Origin: Ralstonia pickettii
Lineage (GTDB): Bacteria > Pseudomonadota > Gammaproteobacteria > Burkholderiales > Burkholderiaceae
DNA length: 64,000 nucleotides
Direction of reading: 5' to 3'
Assembly: GCF_030582395.1 (NCBI RefSeq)
Contig: NZ_CP104382.1
Location: 682,001-746,000 of the forward strand
The position numbers and the translations under genes were made by a program. Below, piece after piece: positions 8,907 to 19,362 of the stretch. The notes under the pieces are model-generated. The model made no database searches. It worked only from the letters and a program-made list of their open reading frames with translations, and was not told the origin of the DNA. The stretch's first letter is position 1, and each line of letters opens with the position of its first letter.

Positions 8907-9980
8907 TCAGGCCGCAGCAGTCAATACCGGCAGATTGCCCTCGCCAAAGCCGTGGTGTCCGCGGCGCTGCACGATCTCGAAGAAGATCTCGCCCGGGTGG
9001 CGCTTGATGAAGGTCTGCAGGAACAGTTTGGGCACGCCGTCGACGATCTCGCCGTCGACCAGGATGCCGTATCGGCGCAGGGCTTGCAGATCCAATCCGT
9101 GACCCGGCAAGCGCGCGTCGATGGTGTCGTAATAGTGCGCGGGCGGCTCGACGAAGGTGAGGCCGTTGGCGGCGAGCGATGTGGCTGTGCGCAGGATGTC
9201 GTCGGTCGCCAGTGCAATGTGCTGTACGCCCTCGCCGGGGTGGTCGGGCAGGTAGGCGTGCATGAGGTGCGCGCGGTGCGTCCCTTCTTCATAGAGCGGA
9301 ATCCGGATCATCCCGCAAGACGACACCATCACACGTGAATCCGCAGCGACGTGCCAGTTGGCGTGCAGCTCGTGAATTTCGCTGAAGCCGAGCTGGTTGC
9401 GGTAGAAGTCGATCCAGTCCTGCAAGCGCCCGGGGCCGACGGTTTGCGTGAGGTGGTCGACACGCGCCAGTCCGACGCCTGCGTGGTGCCAGTCCTCATG
9501 CGCGGTCGCAGTGTCCAGCGGCCGGAAGTCGATGTCGTAGATGGAGATGTCGCCCAGGCCACCTTTGGCACCGTGCTTGCCGCGCCAGCGGTCGACAAAG
9601 TACAGGTGCGTATCGCCCACGCCCTGGATGGCCGGGATCACCAGTTCGCTCGGGCCGATGGGCTCGGCCTCGGCCGGCCATGCCCCCAGTTCGACGGCGC
9701 GGTCGTAGGCGCGCTGGGCATCGTCGACGCGGATGCCGATGGCGCAGATGCCCACGCCGTATTCCTCGGCCCAACGGTGCGCGAACGAATCGGCTTCCGC
9801 GTTGACGAGGAAGTTCATGTCGCCTTGCCGATACAGCGTGACGTCCTTGCTCACATGCCGCGCGATGGCCTTGAAACCCAGCGATGCGAACACCTGGCCG
9901 AGCACGGCGGGCGTTTGCGTGGCGAACTCAATGAACTCCAAGCCGGCGGTCTTGAACGGCAGGTCGGCGTTGCGGCTCAT
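8907..9980 (-). CDS. hppD: 4-hydroxyphenylpyruvate dioxygenase family protein
   Basis: Two-domain VOC-fold dioxygenase of 357 residues. The Fe(II) triad is present: H176 in RVDHLT, H254 in VQHIAL and E335 in IFFEIVQR; the C-terminal HGFGEGN helix motif also fits. The classical reaction converts 4-hydroxyphenylpyruvate to homogentisate. The gene is, however, the last of a minus-strand unit whose other members are quinate/shikimate genes, so a related ring-cleavage or accessory role in this pathway is an alternative. An AGGAG site seven bases upstream fixes the ATG at 9980. Enzyme family is secure, substrate less so. Confidence 0.85.
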   Translation of the reverse strand: MSRNADLPFKTAGLEFIEFATQTPAVLGQVFASLGFKAIARHVSKDVTLYRQGDMNFLVNAEADSFAHRWAEEYGVGICAIGIRVDDAQRAYDRAVELGAWPAEAEPIGPSELVIPAIQGVGDTHLYFVDRWRGKHGAKGGLGDISIYDIDFRPLDTATAHEDWHHAGVGLARVDHLTQTVGPGRLQDWIDFYRNQLGFSEIHELHANWHVAADSRVMVSSCGMIRIPLYEEGTHRAHLMHAYLPDHPGEGVQHIALATDDILRTATSLAANGLTFVEPPAHYYDTIDARLPGHGLDLQALRRYGILVDGEIVDGVPKLFLQTFIKRHPGEIFFEIVQRRGHHGFGEGNLPVLTAAA

Positions 9981-10061
9981 GGTCAAACTCCTGTGGCTGA
10001 GGCAAAGAATGAGGACCCCGCATTGTGTACCACGCAGGTGGCGATGCGCACCCCACAGTTG

Positions 10062-11276
10062 CTACGCGGCAGCCCTTTGTGGATTCGGCTGATGCTGCAG
10101 CTTTGGCAGCCAGAGAAATGCGATGGTCGCCAGCACGGCGCCGGCAAGCATCATGGGCGCCACCATGGGCCAGGCGCCGAGGCTGTGCGAGGCGTCGTCA
10201 AACGCGGCTGCGGTCTGCCCCAGGCAGAAGGCCGCCAGCATCATGATGAAGCCCGACCAAGACACGGCACGCCCCGCGAGATGCGGCAGCTCGCCTACTG
10301 CGCCTGCCTGGCCGCAAGGCTGGTGAATGCCATGGCCCATGCAATAGACTGCGTGCCCGAGCAGCAGCGGCCACGCGTGTCCCGGAAGCAGCCAGCAGCC
10401 CAGCGCCTGGATGCACGCGCCGGCCACGCTGAGCGTTGCGCCTTGCTGTACTGTCCGCACAAGGCTTTGGCGACGCAGCAAGCGTCGGCATCCTGTCGTG
10501 CTGAGGATATAGACGAGCGAGCCGCCGGCCGGTATCCAGCCATAAAGCTCCGGTGATAGGCCGAGGTATGCGATGTAGACCATCGGCGAAAGCAGGAGGA
10601 AGCAGAAGATGCCGGCATAGGTGGCGGCTGCGAGCAAACCCCAGGCGCGAAAATCCGCGCTCGAAAAAATTGCCCGCACGCTGCCCACCTGCGCCGGTGT
10701 CTCGTGTCGGGTTTCGGCAAAGCCGTACCAGCACATCGCCCACAGCACGATTGCATAAAAGCTCATGCCCACCAGCACCCAACGCCAACCGGCGTGTTGT
10801 GCGACGAAGGCGCCCAGAATCGGTGCCATCAACGCCACGAAACCGAGCCCAGTGAGGCCGCGCGCCATGACGTGCGGACCATCGCGGGCCGGGTGCAGAT
10901 CGCGTACGGCAGCACGTGCGCACACCAGGATCGCGGCCATCGAGAAACCCTGGAGGGCGCGCGCCGCGGTCAGCATGGAAGCACTGACCGCCAGCGCGCC
11001 GGCCAGCGCAGCCATGGCATAGCACGCGAGCCCGATCAGCAGCACCTGGCGGCGGCCAAAACGGTCGGCAAGGCTGCCCATCGGGAGTTGCCCGATGCCA
11101 AAGGCCAGCGCGAAGACCGTGAGGCTCGTGCTGGCCGATCCCAGTGTCTGGGCAATCGCTGGCAGGGCGGGGAGGTAGCTGTCGGTCGCAACCGGCTGTG
11201 CCGATAGCAACAGCGGCAGCAACAGGGCAAAGCTCAGAGGGCGACGCGTCATCGGGTCAGTAGGCGATGGCTGCAC
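10062..11276 (-). CDS. MFS transporter, Bcr/CflA (DHA1) type
   Basis: Twelve-helix major facilitator of 404 residues. The loop 2-3 signature is present (GSLADRFGRRQVLL, about 67-80) and helix 4 begins ARALQGF as in the Bcr/CflA drug-resistance subfamily. The GTG at 11276 overlaps the shikimate dehydrogenase gene by 20 bases and has a purine-rich GGAGG stretch some distance upstream; an ATG at 11252 is the alternative start. It lies inside the quinate/shikimate operon, so it may export an intermediate or import a related aromatic or hydroaromatic acid. Confidence 0.82.
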   Translation of the reverse strand: MQPSPTDPMTRRPLSFALLLPLLLSAQPVATDSYLPALPAIAQTLGSASTSLTVFALAFGIGQLPMGSLADRFGRRQVLLIGLACYAMAALAGALAVSASMLTAARALQGFSMAAILVCARAAVRDLHPARDGPHVMARGLTGLGFVALMAPILGAFVAQHAGWRWVLVGMSFYAIVLWAMCWYGFAETRHETPAQVGSVRAIFSSADFRAWGLLAAATYAGIFCFLLLSPMVYIAYLGLSPELYGWIPAGGSLVYILSTTGCRRLLRRQSLVRTVQQGATLSVAGACIQALGCWLLPGHAWPLLLGHAVYCMGHGIHQPCGQAGAVGELPHLAGRAVSWSGFIMMLAAFCLGQTAAAFDDASHSLGAWPMVAPMMLAGAVLATIAFLWLPKLQHQPNPQRAAA

Positions 11277-12090
11277 TGCGCCGCAGTTCCTCTGCTGTGG
11301 CGGTGCCGAAGCCGAAGAACTCCAGATACGCGGGAATCATCTCGAACAGCATGTCGGTGCCGACCTGGACGTCGCAGCCCTTGTCGAGCGCCGCACGCAA
11401 CAGCGGCGTGTATTCGGATTTCATGACGACCTCGCCGACAAAGCAGCTCGGCGCAATGCGTGCCACGTCGAAGGGCAGCGGATCGTCTTCCTTCATGCCA
11501 ACCGGCGTAGCGTTGACGACCACATCGAAGCCATCCGGATCATTCGATCCCGTGCGCACCGCGAGCGCGGGGTAGTGCTCGAGTAGACGTCGGCCGAGCG
11601 ATTCGGCGGATTCTGCGCGCGTGTCGTACAGAGCCAGCTCGCTCACCCCCGCAGCCGCCAGCGACGCCGCAATTGCGCAGCCGACCCCCCCGGCCCCCGA
11701 AAGCAATACGCGCGCGCCTTCGAGCTGACGCCCCTTGCGCAGCACGCCGCGCACGAAGCCCGCACCGTCGAACTGGTCGCCGAGCAACGTTCCGTCATCG
11801 CGCTTGAGCACTGCATTGCAGGCGCCCGCGATCCGCACGGCGGGCGTGACTTCATCGACCAGCTCCACCGTGGTGACCTTGTGCGGCATGGTGATCAGCG
11901 CACCGCGCAGGTTGGTGAAACGGCATATCGATTCGAAGCTCTGCGGGTAATCCTCCGCCCTGACCCCCATCGGGACCACAACGGCATCGATGTCTTGTTG
12001 CTCGAACCAGGGGTTGTAGATCATCGGTGACTTAAACGTCTCCGTCGGGTAGCCGATGTGGGCGATGAGCGTCGTTTTTCCAGAAATCAT
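11257..12090 (-). CDS. aroE: Shikimate/quinate dehydrogenase family enzyme
   Basis: NAD(P)-dependent oxidoreductase of 277 residues. The N-terminal substrate domain has the NLRGALITMPHK motif with the catalytic Lys (about residue 70), followed by D-x-x-x-P; the Rossmann domain carries LLSGAGGVGCAIAASLA (128-144). NATPVGM and the closing QVGTDMLFEMI are family hallmarks. Given the operon partners it probably runs in the catabolic direction, oxidising quinate or shikimate to the 3-dehydro acid, rather than serving aromatic amino-acid synthesis. Quinate versus shikimate preference cannot be decided by eye. Confidence 0.88.
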   Translation of the reverse strand: MISGKTTLIAHIGYPTETFKSPMIYNPWFEQQDIDAVVVPMGVRAEDYPQSFESICRFTNLRGALITMPHKVTTVELVDEVTPAVRIAGACNAVLKRDDGTLLGDQFDGAGFVRGVLRKGRQLEGARVLLSGAGGVGCAIAASLAAAGVSELALYDTRAESAESLGRRLLEHYPALAVRTGSNDPDGFDVVVNATPVGMKEDDPLPFDVARIAPSCFVGEVVMKSEYTPLLRAALDKGCDVQVGTDMLFEMIPAYLEFFGFGTATAEELRRSAAIAY

Positions 12091-12108
12091 GGTTCAGGTG
12101 TGCGTGTT

Positions 12109-13494
<1,386 letters not shown>

Positions 13495-13642
13495 GGTGGT
13501 CTCCGGTTTTGTCTGTGCGGCCTGTTGTGCATTGGGTGCAACGGGTGCAACGAGTGCAATGAAGGGCCGTCTGTACACGCACCGCAGCGTAGTCCGCCGC
13601 CAAGGCGGGGCACAAGCGACTGTCGGGTCGAGGCGTTCGATA

Positions 13643-13663
13643 ATCGCACAGTGTGGTGCGAAT
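13643..13663. promoter_or_regulatory. Candidate IclR operator upstream of shiA
   Basis: Inverted repeat ATCGCAC-N6-GTGCGAAT about 150 bases upstream of shiA. A very similar dyad (ATCGCAC-N6-GCGCGAAT) lies in the iclR/quiC divergent promoter. The pairing of two related dyads with two units of one pathway suggests binding by the IclR protein encoded between them. This is inference from pattern only. Confidence 0.5.
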
Positions 13664-13741
13664 AACGTACGACTCAAGGGTTTCTCCGAGTCCGTACGCG
13701 TGGCAAAGCGCGGGCTTGGCACGCCGGAAATGCGCGGAGCA

Positions 13742-14509
13742 CTAGAGCACCCGCATGATGGATAGTGCGGTGTCCTGCAGCACCTGCAGCACACGTTGCA
13801 AGGCGTGCTCCGTGGTTTCATCGCCGACTTGCATGTTCACGCTCAGCGCTGCGATCACGTTGCCGTGCCGGTCACGCAACGGCACGGCCACGCCACGTAC
13901 GCCAATCTGCAACTGCTGTTCGACCACGGCGTAGTCCTGCCTGCCGGCTTTGCGGATTTCATCGAACAGACGGTCGCGCTGCAGGATCGTGTAGGGCGTA
14001 TAGGGCGTCAGCACGCACGTTTCCAGCCATGCCTTGACCTTCTGCTCGGGTTGCGCGGCCAGCATCATCACCCCGGCCGACGCAAGCGGCGCCGGCACGC
14101 GGGCGCCCAGCACGAACCCCGTGCTCATGACGCGGCTGGTGCTGGTGCGCGAGATGAAGACGAGTTCCCAGTCGTCCAGCACGCTGAGGTACGCCACCTC
14201 CCCAACGGCGGCGGTCACCTGTTGCAGGAAAGGCTGCACCGTGCGTGGCAGCCGCGCCGAATCAAAGTAGGACCAGCCCACCTTCAGCACCCGCGGGGTC
14301 AGGCTGAACAGTGTCCCTTCGCTGGTGAGGTAGCCCAGGTGCTCGAGCGTCAGGAGGTAGCGGCGCGCAGCGGTGCGGGTCAGACCTGTCAGCTCTGCTG
14401 CCTGGGTGGGTGTCAGGCGCGGGTGCTCGTGATCGAACGCCTCCAGGATCGCGAGCCCTTTTTCCAATCCGGCGATCCAGTCGCGCCGGTTCAGCGGTTC
14501 CTTCGTCAT
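13742..14509 (-). CDS. IclR family regulator, PcaR/PcaU type
   Basis: Regulator of 255 residues. Residues 12-75 form the winged HTH (LEKGLAILEAFDHEHPRLTPTQAAELTGLTRTAARRYLLTLEHLGYL), the rest the IclR effector domain. The sequence is of the PcaR/PcaU/PobR branch that governs protocatechuate, hydroxybenzoate and quinate use. It sits between the two quinate/shikimate units, divergent from quiC, and is their likely activator or repressor, with an intermediate such as protocatechuate as probable effector. Confidence 0.88.
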   Translation of the reverse strand: MTKEPLNRRDWIAGLEKGLAILEAFDHEHPRLTPTQAAELTGLTRTAARRYLLTLEHLGYLTSEGTLFSLTPRVLKVGWSYFDSARLPRTVQPFLQQVTAAVGEVAYLSVLDDWELVFISRTSTSRVMSTGFVLGARVPAPLASAGVMMLAAQPEQKVKAWLETCVLTPYTPYTILQRDRLFDEIRKAGRQDYAVVEQQLQIGVRGVAVPLRDRHGNVIAALSVNMQVGDETTEHALQRVLQVLQDTALSIMRVL

Positions 14510-14556
14510 GGCGATAACCCTAAAAACGAGCGATATGTGCGCACGATTGTACGATC

Positions 14557-14577
14557 ATCGCACGCTGTTGCGCGAAT
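14557..14577. promoter_or_regulatory. Candidate IclR operator in iclR-quiC intergenic region
   Basis: Dyad ATCGCAC-N6-GCGCGAAT, 48 bases upstream of the IclR start and 70 bases upstream of quiC. It shares both outer arms and the central TGT with the dyad in front of shiA. A second imperfect copy (GCGCACGATTGTACGA) lies just beside it at about 14540-14555. Confidence 0.5.
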
Positions 14578-14647
14578 GCCGCTTGTGAGCGTCAGGGCTC
14601 GGCACCTACGCTGCGGGCATTGACAGACGCCCGACCCACGCTTCGCC

Positions 14648-16528
14648 ATGAATCCGCTCCGCGCAGCGCGCCATCCCAAATGCATCGCCACCGTGTGCCT
14701 GTCCGGCACGCTGCCTGAAAAGTTGGAAGCGGCAGCCGCTGCCGGCTTTGACGGCATGGAGATGTTCGAGAACGATTTGCTGAACTTCGACGGCTCGCCG
14801 GCGCGCGTGCGGCAGATGGCAGCAGACCTTGGGCTGGCGATCATGCTGTACCAGCCGTTCCGCGATTTCGAGGCCATGCCGCGTGAGTTTGTTGCCCGCA
14901 ACCTCGCCCGCGCGGAGCGCAAGTTCGACGTCATGGCCGAGCTGGGCGTTGAGATGGTGCTGGTGTGCAGCAACACACAGGACATCGCCATCGACAATCC
15001 GGCGCGTGCTGCAGACGACCTGCGCCAGATGGCAGATGCTGCGGGCCGGCGCGGGCTGCGCGTCGGCTACGAGGCGCTGGCCTGGGGGCGGCACACCCGG
15101 ACGTGGCGCCAGGCGTGGCAGATCGTCAAGCAGGCAGATCATTCGGCGCTGGGGCTGATTCTCGACAGCTTTCACACGCTCGCGCTGGGCGACTCGCTGG
15201 ATGGCCTCATCGAGGTGCCGGCGGACAAGCTCTTCTTCGTGCAGTTTGCGGATGCCCCGAAGTTGTCGATGGACGTACTGTCCTGGAGCCGCCATCACCG
15301 CAATTTCCCAGGGCAGGGCGAGTTGGCCGTCACGGCATTTGCACGCGACCTGCTTGCCGCGGGCTACACCGGCCCGCTGTCGCTCGAAGTCTTCAATGAC
15401 GAGTTTCGTGCAGCGCCTGCGCGCTTGACCGCGCTCGACGGCATGCGCTCGCTGCGCTGGCTGGAGTCCGAGGCGGGCGGTGCGCCATTGCCGGCCCCCG
15501 CTCGTTTTGGCGGCGTGGATTTCCTCGAGTTTGCCGTGGACGCCCCGGCCGGACGGGAGCTTGAAACGCGCCTGCGCGCGCTGGGTTTTACCCTTGCGGG
15601 GCACCATCGCTCCAAGGCTGTCGACCTGTATCGGCAAGGCGGCGTCAACGTGATCCTGAACATGGAGCAGGACAGCGCGGCGTCGGAGCATTTCGAGCTG
15701 CATGGTCCGTCTGTCTGCGCGATCGGCCTGCGGGTGGACGATGCCGAGCGCGCCATCGCACGCGCACGCGAACTGTGCGCTCAGGAATGGCGCGGGCCGG
15801 TGGGCCCAAGGGAGCGCAGCATTCCAGCGCTGCGCGCGCCTGACGGCACGTTGCTCTATTTGATCGACGATCGCCAGGCCGATCGCAGCATCTACGAGAG
15901 CGATTTTGTCTTGCTGCCGCAAGTGCAGGACGATGCGGGGTGGGCATCGATCGACCACGTTGCACAGGCGCTGCCGGCGCATCGGCTTGATAGCTTCGTG
16001 CTGTTCTACCGCGCCATCTTCGGCATGCAGGCTGAAGCGATGCAGGAGATTGCCGACCCGTACGGCCTTGTGAAGAGCCGCGCCATGGTGAGCCCGGATC
16101 GCAACGTGCGAATTCCGCTCAACGTATCGGAAAGCGGGCGCACGGCCACCGGTCGTTTCATTGCCGCCTACGCAGGCTCAGGCGTGCATCACATTGCCTT
16201 GCGCACCGAGCGGCTGTTCGAAACCATTGAAGCCATCGACCGCAGTGCCGCCCACCTGCAGCACGTGCCCGAGAACTATTACGACGACGTCGCTGCCCGG
16301 CTCGGGCTCGACGATGCACTGGTCACGCGCCTGCATGACGACGGACTGCTCTACGACCGCGACCCTTTCGGCGATTTCCTGCACGCCTACACCGAACCGT
16401 TTCGCGAGCGCTTCTTCTTCGAGCTTGTCCAGCGCAACGGCTACCTGGGCTACGGCGCAGCAAACGCCGGCGTGCGCATGGCTGTGCAGGCCCAGTTGAG
16501 CCGCCAAGACGCCAACCCCGGCGGCTGA
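14648..16528 (+). CDS. quiC: 3-dehydroshikimate dehydratase, fused to HPPD-like domain
   Basis: Fusion protein of 626 residues. Residues 10-275 are a sugar-phosphate isomerase/AP-endonuclease-2 TIM barrel with metal ligands E142, D173, H176, Q199 and E247; this half dehydrates 3-dehydroshikimate to protocatechuate. Residues 285-610 are an HPPD-like two-domain VOC region that still keeps the metal triad pattern (H437 in SIDHVA, H514-H515 in VHHIALR, E592 in FFFELVQR). Fusions of this kind are the QuiC1-type dehydratases of Pseudomonas and Burkholderiales. It starts the plus-strand arm of the quinate/shikimate regulon, divergent from the IclR gene and followed by a porin. Confidence 0.9.
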   Translation: MNPLRAARHPKCIATVCLSGTLPEKLEAAAAAGFDGMEMFENDLLNFDGSPARVRQMAADLGLAIMLYQPFRDFEAMPREFVARNLARAERKFDVMAELGVEMVLVCSNTQDIAIDNPARAADDLRQMADAAGRRGLRVGYEALAWGRHTRTWRQAWQIVKQADHSALGLILDSFHTLALGDSLDGLIEVPADKLFFVQFADAPKLSMDVLSWSRHHRNFPGQGELAVTAFARDLLAAGYTGPLSLEVFNDEFRAAPARLTALDGMRSLRWLESEAGGAPLPAPARFGGVDFLEFAVDAPAGRELETRLRALGFTLAGHHRSKAVDLYRQGGVNVILNMEQDSAASEHFELHGPSVCAIGLRVDDAERAIARARELCAQEWRGPVGPRERSIPALRAPDGTLLYLIDDRQADRSIYESDFVLLPQVQDDAGWASIDHVAQALPAHRLDSFVLFYRAIFGMQAEAMQEIADPYGLVKSRAMVSPDRNVRIPLNVSESGRTATGRFIAAYAGSGVHHIALRTERLFETIEAIDRSAAHLQHVPENYYDDVAARLGLDDALVTRLHDDGLLYDRDPFGDFLHAYTEPFRERFFFELVQRNGYLGYGAANAGVRMAVQAQLSRQDANPGG

Positions 16529-16661
16529 ACCCACTCCACCGATCCACCCATCACCCGCCCTGGGCCAGTGCAGTCGTGGGCGATTTCAACGTAGCAACGG
16601 CTGCGCGGGCGGCCATCGCACATCCACACCCGCCATATCGATACAAGGAGACAAGGGAGCC

Positions 16662-17726
16662 ATGAACAAGACAATGATCGCCGCACTGGTACTCGGAGCC
16701 ACGAGCCTGCCGGCAGCGGCCCAAAGCGCGGGCGGTGTCACGCTCTATGGGCTGATCGACACCACCATCCGCTACAGCACGCACGAAAACGCGGCAGGCA
16801 ACAGCAATCTGCAGATGATGGACGGCGTGCTGACGGGCAGCCGCTGGGGCCTGCGTGGCACCGAAGATCTGGGTGGCGGCACCAAGGCCATGTTCATCCT
16901 CGAATCGGGGTTCTTTCCTGACACCGGTGGCAGCCAGCAGGGCGGGCGTCTGTTCGGACGTACCGCGGTGGTCGGCCTGGAAGGCGACTACGGCAAGCTG
17001 TACCTCGGCCGGCAATACACGCTGGCGCACGAGGTGTTGTCTTCATACGAGGCAATGGCGTTTGCCAACAACTCCATCGTCGGCTATCAGGGTGGCAACT
17101 ACACCGGCCTGCGCTACGACAACACGGTCAAATACATCAAGTCGTTCGGGGGCCTGCAGCTTGCCGGCGCATGGACGTTTGGCGAGCAGGCCGGCAGCTT
17201 CAGCAAAAGTTCGGCCGGTGCTGGCTCGATCGTCTACAGCATGGGCCCGGCTGAAGTGGGCGCGGTGTATCAGGTCACGCGCGATGTGTCGTCGGCGTTC
17301 TTCGGCGCGGTGCCGGCAGCGCTGGCCAGCAAGCAGACGGTCTGGGGCTTTGGCGGCAAGCTCGATACGTCGATTGCCACGTGGTACCTCGGCTATACGA
17401 ACAGCCGTCTCGACGTGGCCGACTACAAGAACCAAGCCGCCTATGTTGGCGCAAAGGTGCCGATCTCCGGCGCACTGAGCTTCATCGGCACCGTGCAGTA
17501 CGACTGGATGAAACACCTCGATGCCAGCGGCAAGCGCCTGACCACCGCGGGCATGCTCGACTACGCCTTCAGCAAGCGCACCGACGTCTACGCCGAAGTT
17601 GACTACACCCGCCTGCAGGGCGCCTGGGTTGCTCTGAACAGCGCCGCCGCATTCAACAATTCGGGCAACACGTACGGCAACAACTCGCGGTTGGGCGTGA
17701 TGCTGGGCGTGCGACACAAGTTCTGA
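16662..17726 (+). CDS. Gram-negative porin (Burkholderiales type)
   Basis: Outer-membrane porin of 354 residues. Signal peptide 1-21 (cleavage after AAAQ), then the conserved start SVTLYG-type strand (GGVTLYGLIDTTIRY), SRWGLRGTEDLGGG, and the closing strand LGVMLGVRHKF ending in Phe. A 16-strand trimeric general porin is expected. An AAGGAG site precedes the ATG. It follows quiC by 133 bases, so it may serve uptake of quinate or shikimate across the outer membrane, though general use is equally possible. Confidence 0.9.
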   Translation: MNKTMIAALVLGATSLPAAAQSAGGVTLYGLIDTTIRYSTHENAAGNSNLQMMDGVLTGSRWGLRGTEDLGGGTKAMFILESGFFPDTGGSQQGGRLFGRTAVVGLEGDYGKLYLGRQYTLAHEVLSSYEAMAFANNSIVGYQGGNYTGLRYDNTVKYIKSFGGLQLAGAWTFGEQAGSFSKSSAGAGSIVYSMGPAEVGAVYQVTRDVSSAFFGAVPAALASKQTVWGFGGKLDTSIATWYLGYTNSRLDVADYKNQAAYVGAKVPISGALSFIGTVQYDWMKHLDASGKRLTTAGMLDYAFSKRTDVYAEVDYTRLQGAWVALNSAAAFNNSGNTYGNNSRLGVMLGVRHKF

Positions 17727-17749
17727 CTGCTTGGTTCGTTCTCGCAATG

Positions 17750-17783
17750 AAAAAAGCCCGCCAATGTTCCGGCGGGCTTTTTT
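17750..17783. terminator. Bidirectional rho-independent terminator
   Basis: A 13-bp perfect stem (AAAAAAGCCCGCC / GGCGGGCTTTTTT, loop AATGTTCC) between the converging porin and dadA genes. A-run on one side and T-run on the other let it stop transcription from both directions. Confidence 0.92.
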
Positions 17784-17793
17784 CATGCTGCGA

Positions 17794-19047
17794 TCAATGC
17801 AGCGGGCAATCTCGCGCGATCACGTCGCCTACCATGGCAGCGGTTGCGCCAGACAGCGTCCAGCCCAGATGCCCATGGCCCGTGTTGTAGAACACGCGCG
17901 CGTGCCGCCCACGGCCGACGCGCGGCATCATGTCCGGCATCATCGGGCGCAAGCCGGCCCAGGGCACCACACGCGACGTACCAATCGCAAAGTTGCGGCG
18001 CGTCCACGCCACCAGCGGTTCGATGCGGTCCGCGCGGATGTCGCGGTTGTAGCCGTTGAATTCCGCCGTGCCCGCCACGCGGAAGCGGCCAGTGCCCAGG
18101 CGGCTCGTCACGATCTTTGCGCTCTCATCCAGCAGGCTGACCCACGGCGCGCCTTGCACGCTGGCATCGTCGTCCAGGTGCACGGTGATCGAATAGCCCT
18201 TGACCGGATACACGTTGATGCGATCGCCCACCAGTTGTGCGATATGCCGGCTGCCCACGCCCGCGCACACGACCATCGCATCGGCGGCAAGGTCCTGTAC
18301 GACATTCGCCGCGGTGGTGGAAAGGCGGTCATCGAGCGTGGTTTGCAACAGCAGGCGCACGCCGCTTTCGGAGGTTTCCACATCGCGCACATCCACGCCG
18401 TGCATGAATCGCACGCCGCGCTTCTCACACGCCTGCGCCAGGCCGCGCGTGAACTTGTGGATGTCACCGGTGGCGTCGGATGCGGTGAAATAGCCGCCGT
18501 AGTAGTTGCCGCGCAGCGTCGGCTCAATGGCGGCAATCTCCTCGGGGCTCACGGCGTGCCGCTCAAGCCCGCCGGCGACGAGCAGGGCGTTGGCCTTGCC
18601 TGCTGCCGCAAAGCTGGCCTTGTCGTGATAGACGTGCAGAATGCCGCGCTTCTGCAGGTCGAAATCGATCTGCTCCCGTTCGGCCATCGCAAACAGATGC
18701 TTGCGTGCCTCGATGGCCATGCGGGTGGTCTCGATGGTGTTGCGGCGGTAGTGCGCGATGCTGGCGACGAACTCGCCGATCCACGAGTATTTGTGCCACG
18801 AGGGCTTGGGATTGAGCAGCAGCGGGGCGTCGTTGCGCAGCATCCATTTGATGCCTTTGAGCAGCGTGCCGGTGCTGTTCCAGACTTCTGCGTTGCTGGC
18901 GGAAAGCTGCCCGCCGTTGGCGAACGAGGTTTCCATGGCCGGGTACAGGTGGCGGTCGAGCACCGTGACCTGATAGCCGAGTTGCGAGAGCGTGTAGGCA
19001 GTGGTGACGCCGGATATGCCGGCGCCGACGATGACGATGTGCGTCAT
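17794..19047 (-). CDS. dadA: D-amino acid dehydrogenase (DadA) family FAD oxidoreductase
   Basis: FAD-dependent oxidoreductase of 417 residues of the DadA/DAO family. The FAD fold begins at once (IVIVGAGISGVTTAYTLSQLGY), FANGGQLSAS follows near residue 45, and the C-terminal FAD loop NTGHGHLGWTLSGATA lies near 390. DadA deaminates D-amino acids (mainly D-alanine) and feeds electrons to the respiratory chain. Here a tandem glycine riboswitch precedes the gene, so glycine or an N-methylated glycine may be the physiological substrate or signal. No dadX racemase lies next to it, unlike classical dad operons. Confidence 0.87.
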   Translation of the reverse strand: MTHIVIVGAGISGVTTAYTLSQLGYQVTVLDRHLYPAMETSFANGGQLSASNAEVWNSTGTLLKGIKWMLRNDAPLLLNPKPSWHKYSWIGEFVASIAHYRRNTIETTRMAIEARKHLFAMAEREQIDFDLQKRGILHVYHDKASFAAAGKANALLVAGGLERHAVSPEEIAAIEPTLRGNYYGGYFTASDATGDIHKFTRGLAQACEKRGVRFMHGVDVRDVETSESGVRLLLQTTLDDRLSTTAANVVQDLAADAMVVCAGVGSRHIAQLVGDRINVYPVKGYSITVHLDDDASVQGAPWVSLLDESAKIVTSRLGTGRFRVAGTAEFNGYNRDIRADRIEPLVAWTRRNFAIGTSRVVPWAGLRPMMPDMMPRVGRGRHARVFYNTGHGHLGWTLSGATAAMVGDVIARDCPLH

Positions 19048-19072
19048 GGCGGTCCCTATGGAGTGATGTGAT

Positions 19073-19089
19073 GACCGGACGATCCGGTC
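19073..19089 (-). promoter_or_regulatory. Hairpin between riboswitch and dadA
   Basis: A perfect 7-bp stem (GACCGGA / TCCGGTC, loop of three) lies directly after the second aptamer and 25 bases before the dadA start. There is no T-run behind it, so if it belongs to the expression platform it more likely acts on ribosome access than as a terminator. Confidence 0.4.
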
Positions 19090-19094
19090 GGCTC

Positions 19095-19291
19095 ACCCCA
19101 TCTGTCTTGGGACCTGAGAGCTTGGGCACGAGCAGCGCTGGCGCCTTCCCCTTCGGTGGGCGCACGCGTGTACGCCTCTCTCCAGATTCGCAGTCGACGC
19201 CACAGTCCTTTTGCCTGAGAGTTTCCGGGGTGGTTGCTCCATCGGCGCCGGGCGGTGCGCGTATGTGCGGTGAGCCCGGTCTCTCCTGCGG
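19095..19291 (-). ncRNA. Tandem glycine riboswitch
   Basis: Two successive glycine aptamers on the minus strand upstream of dadA. Aptamer 1 (about 19291-19200) has GGAGAGACCGG, CGCCGATGGAGCAA and AACTCTCAGGCAAAAGGAC. Aptamer 2 (about 19187-19095) has GGAGAGAGGCG, CACCGAAGGGGAA and AGCTCTCAGGTCCC followed by AGACAGATGGGG. These are the conserved core elements of the family (paired GGAGAG/CTCTC stem and the ACCGAAGG junction). Glycine binding is expected to raise expression of the downstream oxidoreductase, as for most tandem glycine switches. Confidence 0.93.
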
Positions 19292-19362
19292 CGTGTTGCA
19301 GCTGTCGTTGGTGCGTCAGCCGCGCCTGCGTGCTGCCGGTGGGGGCAGCGGGAGCGAGTGTG

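Noticed and set aside
16615..16621. ATCGCAC half site before the porin gene
   Set aside because: Only one arm of the proposed IclR operator is present, so it cannot be claimed as a third site.
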